The translations under genes were made by a program, and so were the position numbers. Under the pieces are notes generated by a model. That model was not told the origin of the DNA and did no database searches. It saw only the letters and a program-made list of their open reading frames with translations. A DNA stretch of 64,000 nucleotides from Casuarina equisetifolia (Eukaryota > Streptophyta > Magnoliopsida > Fagales > Casuarinaceae), in contig CM052355.1 in the NCBI GenBank assembly GCA_028551475.1, forward strand, positions 23,773,580 through 23,837,579, written 5' to 3'. This document shows, in pieces, positions 22,901 through 33,162 of this stretch (positions are counted from its first letter, which is position 1; each line of letters starts with the position of its first letter).

Positions 22901-25900
22901 TCAAAATCTTTTTCTTTAGTAATCATCATATTACTTAAGCCATTGACAGATAAATTTTGAATGGAAAAATCACATATACTTGTGATATGAACAAATTAGA
23001 TCAAGAACAAAAGTTCCAATACCAGGGATCTGAAAATGACAAATAACACACTGTTATATCCAAAATGGTAATAGATACCTAAAGCATGAGCAGTGACAAT
23101 ACTCGGCAGATTTTGCAGAAAAATCTCACCCTCAAGCACATCTGGGAATCAAACCAAATAATATCAGAGCTATTTATATACAGCATGTCAAAAACTATGA
23201 AGATAACAAAACCAGGAAAACAGAAACTAAACCCAGAAATAGCAACCTATCAGGCATACAAGCAAATGGCCACAAATAAAAAATCTAATAAATTATCATA
23301 TTTTAAAGGTTTAATAAATAACAAAACCACATCTAGTTTTTTTCTCAGTAAGGATTGAACATGCTCTTAATGACTTTGACGTGCACCTTAATGCGATGCC
23401 ATGATTGCAAAAGCAACAAGCATAATTCCTAGAAAATACACTATTGCAATCTTCTTATCTTCAATTTGATACAATACCATATAAGCATCCCAAACATGAG
23501 GTAAAAAATAAAACAAAATAAAAATATGAGATAAAAGGAAAAAGGGAAAAAAGGAAAAGAAAAAGAAAATTTGCCTTCAATCCTAAATTTTTGAGCTTGT
23601 ATCACCATCAACTAATCACAAAAGCATGATGGCTAGAAATGTCCAACATCTATTTGCCAACATAGCCAGGTTGTACACTAAGTAAATAAGGCTCCCAGAT
23701 AACTCAATGCCAGATAGCCGAAAAATTAAATTACATATAGGAAAGTGTATTCTAACATTTAGGGAGAAAAAAATAGTGAGATTCTGAAATAAAAGCTTAG
23801 GAATTGATTATTACCAGAGAATGAAATAAGATAGTCATTTTCTCACTTTTATTGGGTTTATCTTCACAGTACCCAAACTCAACAAAAAACAAAAGCTGGC
23901 AACAATTTGGTAGCGTCTTTCACCTGTGTACCACATTCTATTATGCTAACACTTACATGGTGAACATTCATTCTCGCAACCCAATTCTTGCATCTAATTA
24001 TCATGAATTTCTTGCCATTCAATCATATCCATACTAAAATCCAAGAAGAATATCAACCCTATTAACTATTTTCCACCAACTGAAATCCAATATTACAAAA
24101 ATGGCTGAGCTTTATGTAACTATGCAATTAGCTAGTGCTACCTTACACCAAAACTAAGCTGCAAATAATTACTTCGCATAAATTTCAAATGAGATATACT
24201 TCAAACATTTTAAAAGAACACGTATCCTCTTTCCACCTAATACAAGAATACAAGAAACTCAGCGAAGGCTAAAGAGCAATTTCAACAAATAGCCTGCTAA
24301 ACAGTCTACCTAAATAAACTCAATGGCTGTGTAACGGGCTTAAGGGGCCACACCAAAAGCCAGTTCTGGCTTTCGGCTCAGTGGTTCCCTCGGTACAATT
24401 TCGAGGGTGGGAGGCAGCCGAGAGAGCGTGAGACCAGGCCCCCTCGCGGCGTGAGACCGGGTCCGTGAGTCCTGGCCCAGGGAGGTTTCAGATGTGGCCC
24501 GCCGGGAGTTGGGCTACGAAGCGTGGTGGATATGTAACGGGCTTAAGAGTAATTGAGGGGCCACACCACAAGCCAGTTCTGGCTTTTGGCTTGTTGTAAC
24601 GAGGGAACCATTGAGCCAAAAGCCAGATCTGGCTTGTGGTGTGGCCCCTCAATTACTCTTAAGCCCGTTACAGATCCACCAAGCTCTGCAGCCCGACTCC
24701 CGGCGGGCCACATCTGCAACCTCCCTAGGCCCGGACTCACGGGCCCAATCTCACGCCACGAGGGGGCCTGGTCTCATGCTCTCTTGGCTGCCTCCCACCT
24801 GCGCTGCCTCCCTGCCTCCCAGGGAAAATCCCAGCAAACCCATGTCCCGGGAATCAAACCACGGAATGGGAACCTACTCCGATACCAAATTGTAATGAGG
24901 GAACCACTGAGCCAAAAGCCAGAATTGTCTTGTGGTGTGGCCCCTCAATTACTCTTAAGCCCGTTACAGGCTGACTGCAACACAATCAGATATAAGATCC
25001 ATTACTATTCAAGTATTCTTTAATTAGAACCTGAAAAGAAGACCTTAAATGAAGTGCAATCATGAGATTGAATGGGTACTCTTCTCCTGTTTACTAAAAG
25101 ATACATATTTTCTAAATTTCTCGATTCCAATGGCCAAACCCCAGATTAAAATTCTGAGAAACCAGGCAAACCACAAAATAATAAAAATCTAGCTTTCTAA
25201 CCCACTAGCCTATTTCAGCATACAGTTAGAAACATGTCAAATCCAAATCATAAATCAATTTGAAGTATGAACAATATATCATATCCAACATGTAGTTTTT
25301 TAATAGGGAAGATATATCAGTAAAACTTTGAATATATTCCATTATAGAATGTGAATCGCCATTGAAGACATGAAATACATTGAAAAAGAAAAAGAACTCA
25401 ATTTTGTGTTATCCAGGCTAAAACTATAGTGTTAGAAGCAAAGTATACCACGAAAGGAATGCAATTTAAATACTCTGTTGTGCATATCCACGGCAATTCC
25501 TTCTGAAACACGGAACATCCCAGCCCTTGACATCATAGCTCTTCCTTGGCCAATATATAGACCTTTTCGTTCAAAATAAAATGGATCTACATTGGTAATA
25601 GTAACATGTGTTAAACCCCACTGTCAAAAAACCTGGCACTTGAGCAAATGTTTTAAGTTCTTAAACATTAAGCATGAAACAGTAAGAAAGATACAGTAAT
25701 GGAACAGATGTTAATCCAAATCACAGGAAACTCTTAATTTCAAATAAGCAATTGATTTTGGTCCAACACAGACATATATCTGTCTTTCCATATATGTATT
25801 CAAGTACACAAGTGTATGAAAGGAAATATCTTTTAAAATCATGAATTATAGCTCGAAAGAGGAAAAGGTATATTTTGAGTTGAAAAGGTTATCAATTAGG

Positions 25901-28900
25901 AAAACATGTAAATTTGAAACAAAAGAACTCAAATAAAGCTCAAGGTGCAGATGGGATGTGCATCAAAAGGTATGCGCTTCTCTAAAGAGACCTATCAAAT
26001 AAAAAAATAAAAACTTGGTTACACTAAAGAAGAGTTAATGGCTGAATAATACCCTTTTTCAGAAATCGGATACATCTTTTACCATGCAAAAAGTAATTAG
26101 AAGTCCCACACCAAGTATTCAACTCCCCGGATACATATACACATACATACATAGATGCATGCACACAGATGCACATATATGTGCACGCTAGGTGATAGGA
26201 TCAAAACATAAATTAAGAGAAAACCATCTACGTTTCCAAACACTCACAACAGAAAAAAAAAAATTGAGAACCAAAAAGAGCATCAAATAACTTCTGTGCA
26301 AATAATGCAAGGATTATAATGTGAATAGAATGAAAATAACTTTCATTCCTATCATAATAAATAAAAACTATATTACCCCCCAAATCTAGGTATCTTGGTA
26401 TTTTATATCAATAGACATGTCAAACAAACTAAAGCAAGTGAATTGCATCATAGAATGTAAGGCTCCGAGTATTTTCCCCTTTTAGTTTCCCAATCTTCCA
26501 AGAAAGAAAGATGTCTACCTGCTATGATCCTTAAGAGAATATCTACCCTTGTCTCAGCCAAAACCTTCTGGAAGAGGTTGTCCAAACCAGAAGAGAAAGA
26601 TTTACTTTATCAGACCCTTCTGAAAAGGCTATTGATGCAGCTAGAATAAGCCTTAGGAAAGCAACCTCAAATACGAAGATATCCCAGGATAATGTTCAAT
26701 TTGAAAGCGGGACTGAATTGGCACCATCATTCCTTAGCTTACGTTCTTGCAATCAAATCTAAGATTTGATTTTCATGACATTAGAAAGATGCCGGTTTCA
26801 TATTAATTACGTTGGTTTAGTTTTAAATATGGGCTTATTTTTTCTTTAAAACATTTTTGTCTCAGCTTTAGGTTAGGCTTGATGATAATCTACAGCTGCT
26901 AATGAGGACCATTCCAATCGTGCCCCCTTGAGTGCGTCTTTCTTGCACTCACCTTAAGGAAACTATGGCCATTTTTACATAAGTCGAATTCCTTTCAAAT
27001 TCAGAAGCCCCAGTTGTTCTCAAATTCCTGCTGTCAGGGAAAAGTCGTAAAACCAAAAGTCAGTTTTCCAAACCCAAAGCTTTAAAACTCATTCCTGCTT
27101 TTTCACATGCTTTAGAACTTCAGAACTTCAATCCATCAAGTAATCCTGAAAATCTGATGTTGCTGTGTCCTACACCATATTTTCTCCAAGCCCTTTCTCC
27201 TATATTGATTGCTTTTGCAATCTCATTAATTGCATTAGTAATTAGCTTGCAAAGAAACAAGTAGATTGGATAAAAGCATCCATCTCATGAGCAATAAAGA
27301 ATTTACCAGAAAGGAAATAAAACCTCAAATACATCAGAAATATACAGGAGAGCTTAAGGGAAAAAAATACTAGTATATAGGATTACAATGAAAACGAAAA
27401 AAAGAAATGTTAATACATTAGAAAAATTTTGTGAGTTGGTGAAACATAACCCTGGTCATCCGACTTCCACTCCCCAAAAAATAAAAAAGTAAAACAATAA
27501 AAAAGAATTTTGGCCAAACATGCAATAGATTATACGGGTGATTAAATACATTGTCCGACACCTACTCTGTACATCCATTGGCAATTGGTCCTACTGGTAA
27601 GTTCGAAACTTTTTATCTGAAAGCTACGTGCATTTGGCATTGAAAGAAAGAAAAAAAAATGCCTTTCACAACACAGTGCGCTCAAAGCCCAATATCTGTT
27701 ATCTGAAAGATTTGCTGTCCAACAACAAAGTGCAGCAGTACCAGGAAATAATTACTTTCAGCTAAAAATTTACAAAGTCACTGTTGATCAAAACAAAAAC
27801 TGACTCCAAAGCAGACAAGATACTAAAATTTTATGTCAGTTCAGCAGGAAATGAATGTACTTACCTGTCTCCAAACCCTGCAGAACAGTCCCTCGTGTAA
27901 TACCAATACCCCATCCACCATCAAGACCAGGCTGCTCCACAGCGACTGAAACTGCAATTTTATCCCCATTCTCAACATGAGCACTGCAAGCCACTAAACC
28001 AGGAACATATACCTAAAGGGAAACGACAATTAGATCCGTGTTGAAATCCATGATCTACAATGTGCTCTCCCCCATCTTCCCCTAACAGAAACAGAAAAAC
28101 TAAAATTGGATTTTTGTGGTGGTTCAGGGAGTAAGAGAAAGGAAGAGAGAATCAAAATAAAGGTAAAAACTTTAGGATGGGTTGCGCTTAATAATATTCT
28201 AAAATAAAAACAAGTTATCAAATAGGTGTCTAGGGTTCATCTTGATTGCCCTGCTACAGTTCTACAAATTCACTTTGCAGATTCAAGGATTAAAGAAACC
28301 TGTGGTAATTTTTTCAAGAAAGTAAAAGGAAAAATGGTTAGGGCTTTAAAATCAAATCAGAACAGAAGTGGGAGGGACAGAAGGGGGGGAGTCAAAGACC
28401 AAGAAAACAGTTAAATTTTCAAAGTTAAGACTTATTATTGAAATGGCACTAGGAATGGGAAGTAGGGGAATGAAAAAAAAGTCAAGCAAAATGGAATCAA
28501 TTAAAATATGGAAGTAAACATATCGTCTCCATACTTTAGAAGTAAATGATTATACAAACCTGAGCACCTCGAAGAACTGCCTCAGCACATTTCCGGCTCA
28601 CAATTACCTCCTTAGGAGGTCTGTCATGTGTATAACCATAATCAATCACATGTGGTCCCGAACCCCTAACAAAAACCACATAGTCTAACCCAGGAAACTG
28701 ACACTTAGAAATGGGACCAGTTTGGAGGTTTTCTTTCAGAACATTAGTCAGGTTACTAGCGTCACTCAAATTCTGGTAGTTATTAGCTTCTTTCGAACAG
28801 CCCTCCTGCTTCATGTCTGTATCAGCCTTGACATACTCTGATTCTTTCATAATTGCCATAAGTTTCTCAATGACAGCATCACTTGTTGATTTGAGTGTAT

Positions 28901-29945
28901 TCACACGTACACAAGAGTAGCAAGATGGGCGCCTAATCAATTAGAGAACAAATACAGGAAAAATTAGAAAATTTAAGAAACAAGACTAATAGGATCGAAT
29001 CACACATACTTTAAATGTACGAAACTCATCTCACATACGGAATATATAAAAGCTGGTCAGAAAATGCTTTATTGCAAATGTCATTACAAAATTAGCACAG
29101 TATAATCAACTGACAAGAGTAACACAGCCCTTAAGACAAGCATTTAATGCATAGAAGCACTGGCAGAACATTTTCTATGAACTATTTGTAAAGTTCATTG
29201 GTATGCGAGCAATTATTCAAGTTATTAATTGATGCATGTATAAAAAAATACTTTGATGCCATAAACAGAAAGAGTCGATACCTTTTTCGTTCAGAAAAAT
29301 CTTACAAAAATATGATAAATCCAGAAAGAAACAATTGGGCTCAAAAGAGAATCCAAAAATGATTTTTTTTTCTCTCCCTACACTTCCTTAGCAAGAATAC
29401 TTCTTAGTGGCCGTATTACTAAATCCAAGCGTTCAATGCTTAATTTAAGAAATGGATCACTCGGCTCAGCTCAGTGATAAAAAGTTATTTTCAAAGTAAC
29501 TACGCCAGATTCGGAAAGCTGAATTCATTTTTCTATTCCTACATTTCTCAGTAACCAAACAGCTGCAGAAAACGATGAATTTTGTGCAAAGAACTGGTTC
29601 AAAGAAATAAAAACATAAAAAAAAATTAATAATAATAATAATAAGGCAGAGAGAAATGCGGTAAAGTAAGAGTACGTTAGGGCGTTGCAAATACGAGAGA
29701 AGTGGTCAGCTCCGTAAGCTTTAACGAAGTACTCCTCCACCTGAGGATCCCATCGCAGAACCGGCTTGTAACAGTATCGGTCCGATACATCCTCCATCTG
29801 AAACATACGAGCGAAGATTAGCCACCAACATAAAACCAAGTGCATAAATACGTACATAGAGAGAGAAGACCTTTGGTGTCTGAGAGTTTAGGAGCCTGAG
29901 CAAGCTTCTACCCAAGGTCTGAAGTGAATCCCTCGCTTTCTTCAT
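16921..29945 (-). CDS. NSUN/NOL1-family RNA (cytosine-5) methyltransferase with PUA-like region
   Basis: S-adenosylmethionine-dependent m5C methyltransferase of RNA, closest in layout to the NSUN6-type group with a PUA domain. Thirteen exons join in phase: 29945-29871, 29797-29676, 28932-28560, 28012-27865, 25586-25449, 23141-23079, 22273-22152, 20651-20410, 19328-19115, 18068-17968, 17507-17426, 17176-17115, 17035-16921. That is 617 residues from ATG 29945, or 593 aa if translation starts at the ATG opening exon 2 ([10 protein letters not shown]), which fits relatives better. Exon 1 ([20 protein letters not shown]) is Arg/Leu/Ser-rich and could be a targeting extension. The PUA-like part is in exons 3-5 ([20 protein letters not shown]). 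SAM motif I is [10 protein letters not shown] in exon 7. Catalytic motif VI is LLDAPCS in exon 9. Motif [14 protein letters not shown], is formed by the exon 10/11 join. The end reads [16 protein letters not shown]. All key residues are present and no stop was found. The gene is long because of its introns; one holds a TRIM element pair. Confidence 0.94.
17556..17578. repeat. (TA)n microsatellite in NSUN intron 10
   Basis: About eleven TA units, 50 bp from the 5' end of exon 11 (17507) on the gene's strand. Confidence 0.85.
19596..19760. repeat. Degenerate tandem duplication, about 92-bp period, NSUN intron 8
   Basis: AAAAGGAATAAA followed by GCCTTGA and GCCCCA motifs occurs from about 19596 and again from about 19687. 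The copies have diverged clearly. Confidence 0.65.
19961..20397. repeat. About 217-bp tandem duplication in NSUN intron 8
   Basis: The two units start with AAAGACTTTATGCCC at about 19961 and 20178. They run in parallel through TAGATGTTCT, GGTTCACTAACTTC, TACGTATCCCTTCTCAC and TTCTTGGCACTTTTGATAAG. The second unit ends just before exon 8, so the duplication adds length directly at that intron border. Confidence 0.9.
24330..24591 (+). mobile_element. TRIM copy A (plus strand), lacking its primer-binding site
   Basis: The first LTR, 24330-24397, begins TGTAACGGGC and ends GGTACA; it lacks the GAGTAATTGA segment seen in the other copies. The internal part, 24398-24532, matches copy B from GGGAGGCAGCC onward but has lost the roughly 70 bp after the LTR, including the primer-binding site. 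The second LTR, 24533-24591, stops after TTTTGGCT and misses its last 20 or so bases. Confidence 0.8.
24595..24968 (-). mobile_element. TRIM copy B (minus strand), structurally complete
   Basis: The 5' LTR is 24968-24891 and the 3' LTR is 24672-24595, each 78 bp with TG...CA ends. The internal region is about 218 bp. The primer-binding site TGGTATCGGAG lies at 24887-24877, three bases after the 5' LTR, and is complementary to the 3' end of initiator methionine tRNA apart from one base. No open reading frame of interest is present, which is normal for TRIMs; movement would need proteins from another LTR element. Confidence 0.85.
24877..24887 (-). promoter_or_regulatory. tRNA-iMet primer-binding site of TRIM copy B
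   Basis: TGGTATCGGAG follows the 5' LTR after a three-base gap. The consensus TGGTATCAGAGC differs by one base in this span. Confidence 0.8.
26105..26190. repeat. CATA/CACA-rich microsatellite-like stretch in NSUN intron 4
   Basis: A run of ACATACATACATAG, GCATGCACACAGATGCACAT and ATATGTGCAC motifs. No gene is implied. Confidence 0.6.
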
Positions 29946-32920
29946 TCAAAGAGGAGGCATCGGAAGTGGGTGCTCATGCAGGGACTTAGGTCGCGCTGCG
30001 ACTAGAAGAGAGTGGGCCTTTCCTCCAACTCTGCCCAGCTAGCGAGTTTGGGTTCGAGCTTTCCGTGGGCTATCATCAGGTACTTAGGAATTTTTAACAC
30101 GCACATCGAAGCTAGTTTATGACTGATTCTTTTTTTTTTTTTAAAAAAAAAAAACTATTTTCACCAGAAGATTGCAGATAATAATTATTAATTATGAGTC
30201 CTAGTTTAGGTAACCAATGCTCTAGCTCTTGAACTAGATCATGACTTTAGTCAAAACAGAGGAGCGATGACGAAGAAGCTCAGGCTATGAAATCAAAGAC
30301 TTTAACAAGTAGAACTCCCTAGAATAAAGAATCGAAGAAATCACACAGGCAATAGAATAGTCAAAGGAGCTTAAAAGAGTAGTTGGAAAGATGCTAACTA
30401 ATTTAAATTCTAGTTGCTATAAAATAATTTCAAATTTTTGTTTAGGCCATTCAATTTAGATTTGGGTTGTACTCTATAAATGGGGAAGCCCTATGAACAT
30501 ACTTTTTTTTTTTTTATCTATTATTAATCAAATAACTTTAGTTATAGGAGATGAAGTCTCTCTCGAATAAGGCTACTTGGGTGGGATTTCTCTAGAACGA
30601 AGCTCAACATTCTATCTATCGTCATGGGTAAAATGCACAATTCCAAAATCTTCACTGGATTTTGATCCAATTCTCGAACCCAAGCGGCTCATTACATGCT
30701 CCTAGAATTTTGCACGTAACTCTATCTCTCTTTTTCTCTCTCTTTCACACACACTCGCACATATATTTTATATTCACATGCACTAAAATGTGAGTAACCT
30801 AAACATAGGGAAAGAAGGTGTAATGACATTAACTTTTTGTTTGGTAGCTATGAAAATGTAAAAGAACATCTTGCCGTAAAAGAAAAGTAAAATAGTACGA
30901 TTAAGATCCTAACAAAGGTCCTAAGATTACATATATCTCACTTGCTTTCTGGTTTTTATCATTCTAGATAAACAAGCTGGATTCAAGAAACTGGCAGATT
31001 ACTTGCACTAATTTGTAATAAAACTGAATGAACTCAAGAACGTGCAAGAACCCTAGCAATTGATTTTTATAGAATTCAATGAATTAAACTATACAATGAC
31101 TCTACAATATATAGGCAAATGAGAAAAGATTTACAGAGGAAAATATGGCAACAGAAATCAAGATTAAACTCACCATGATTGTGTGTATAATTTGAATAAG
31201 ATGGATGTAGGAGTTAACGACAGGCCGAAATTTACATTAATTGGAATCAAAGAGTTTTCCATCTTGGTGCGATTGGAGAGGAGCATGAATGGGAGAAGAG
31301 TTTGCCTTCCTTTCAAATGATTTGATTTACACCGGCGACAAGATTCCACTTAGATGGGTATGGGACTTGTCGAGGAAGATGCGGAGGGAGACAATGCACA
31401 TGAGTTCCAATGCAAAAGCTAAGATAAGAGATATTTGGTGTTTTATTGAATAATATCTCATAAACTGTACAACCTTATAACATGGGGGATGGAATCTAAT
31501 TAATGAGATGGATTACATTGAATATATACTTGTCCTAGTACCTATTGGACATACTACCTTGAATCTTCAATGTCTTCACCATATCTAAAATATGTCAATA
31601 TTTATACTCAACATTTTCATCTTGTTGAGGTGTGTACAATGTAAACTTATATATAATTTACTAAGATGAAAAGATGTAACATATTTTTTATCTTAACTAC
31701 TTAAACTGCTTAACTAAATTAATTTTTCACAATGTTAAAGAATTTCTCTATGTTAATTTTTGTATGCCCCCTAAAGAGTCAAACAAGGAGGGTACCATCC
31801 AAGTAGTTTAAAATATTAATGGCTAGCTAAGATTAAGTTAATTGATGAAGTTGGATAGTAAGTTGGAGCTTTTGGCATATTATGATTTTGACCACGGGAC
31901 TTACTCCATGCTTAAAAGACCTATAGTTCGTTTTTGCGCTTGAAACTAAGGAGTTTATTGATTTCTTGGAAATGTAAGAGTTAGTCAACCATTTTTGAGA
32001 TCTTTAATAGAAACTAAGTATCACGTCCCTGCACTGCTATATGTGAAGTAGTATGGCCCTTGGGTCTCATGCGTGAGTTGCAAGTAACATTTCTTAGCCT
32101 AGTATCTCTCTTGTGCAATAATAAGTCTGCCCTTAAGTTAGTGGCAAGTCTAATATTTCTTGAGAAAAACACAAGGATGTTGATTATCATTTTATTTGAA
32201 GAAGATTAATGAATGGATAATTTGCACACCTCACGCCTACCCATCATCAGCTTACAAATACTATGGCGAAAGCAATATCTCATCAACATTATCATTCTTT
32301 GTTAGACAAGTTTGGTGGTATGGTTTACATCGAGTACCAACTTAAGGAGACACGTTAAATATTTAAATAACTGGATTTGATGGGTTGCAGTTTATGTGTT
32401 TGCTGCAAATCTATGCACAATATGTAAACGGGCAAGGCTTCTCCTTTGGTAGTTTACTAGTAGGTTTTATGAAGTTTCTTTCTTGTACATATGTAAGGAA
32501 ATATTCATAATTGGCTGCAATACCATTCATTATGGATGGACTCAGTGATTAATTTAGAATATTGCTTACCGTCCATTGAATTTAACAGATGTCCCGTCCC
32601 TAATGATTGAAGTAGGCAGTCATTACCGAAAACTGATCCTACCCTGGGTTTGAAGTTAAAATTAAGCATTCAAAGCACCAATTAGGTCGATGTTCAAGGC
32701 TAAGTCTCAAGCCAAAATACTTTTTAGAAATTTTTTAATGATTAGGTCCCGTGGTGGAGCATATGACAAGAAAATTAAACTTAGATATATCCTTCCGTCC
32801 TGCAATATTTTGTACCGACATACTTTAACCCGTTTATCTTGCGGGTGTTGAGTCACAGATCATGAATCTTCCCCCAGGCGATTCCATGTCAAAAAGAATC
32901 TGGATAACTGTATCGCAAGT

Positions 32921-33018
32921 GCCGGCTGATCCAATAGGAAGAGGAAGGAAGCGCACCTTGTTTGGGCGTGCCGGCTGATCCAACAGGAAGAGGAAGGAAG
33001 CGCACATTGTTTGGGCGC
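32921..33018 (+). repeat. 49-bp tandem duplication in the ETHE1 promoter
   Basis: GCCGGCTGATCCAA starts at 32921 and again at 32970. The units continue with AGGAAGAGGAAGGAAGCGCA and TTGTTTGGGCG and differ at only two or three bases. They lie 145-240 bp before the first ETHE1 ATG, so any factor site in the unit is present twice. Confidence 0.9.
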
Positions 33019-33143
33019 GACGCCCGCAAACAACTGCCTGTTATCTTGCAGCTGTGATAGATTAAAAAAAAACCCACCTTGGAGAAACCAGGCAGATTTC
33101 GCTGGAATTGATCTTATCGCCTGATAGAAGAAGCTACTGGCAT

Positions 33144-33151
33144 TATTTATA
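33144..33151 (+). promoter_or_regulatory. ETHE1: Likely TATA box of ETHE1
   Basis: TATTTATA lies only 19 bp before the upstream ATG at 33163 and 103 bp before the in-frame ATG at 33247. With the usual plant spacing of about 25-35 bp to the start site, transcripts from this box would begin after the first ATG. Confidence 0.55.
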
Positions 33152-33162
33152 GGAGACGAGAA

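Larger units (their letters stand above)
24325..24973. mobile_element. Head-to-head pair of TRIM retroelements in NSUN intron 5
   Basis: TRIMs are short non-autonomous LTR retroelements. The block 24330-24968 starts TGTAACGGGCTTAA and ends with its inverse, and is flanked by GGCTG on both sides (24325-24329 and 24969-24973), a 5-bp target duplication. Inside are four LTR copies of up to 78 bp. Two are in plus orientation (24330-24397 and truncated 24533-24591), two in minus orientation (24968-24891 and 24672-24595). The minus copy has a primer-binding site. The two internal regions are homologous but inverted. LTR copies 2 and 3 lie back to back and form a long imperfect palindrome at about 24533-24672. 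GC content is far above the surrounding intron. There is no coding capacity. Confidence 0.85.
29946..33162. other. Divergent intergenic region between the NSUN gene and ETHE1
   Basis: The 5' ends of NSUN (minus) and ETHE1 (plus) face each other across 3.2 kb. No gene is recognised. A T-run followed by an A-run at about 30130-30152 forms a palindrome. Poly-T lies near 30505-30515 and CT-rich sequence near 30720-30755. A 49-bp tandem duplication at 32921-33018 and a TATA box at 33144 belong to the ETHE1 side. Confidence 0.65.

Noticed and set aside
24543..25023. Open frames of up to 156 codons
   Set aside because: They lie across the GC-rich TRIM pair and are chance frames in a non-coding retroelement.
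29871..29945. Exon 1 of the NSUN gene as definitely coding
   Set aside because: Not rejected outright, but the ATG that begins exon 2 gives a protein start typical of the family. The first exon may be 5' untranslated, and its donor (AAG|GTCTTC) is weak.
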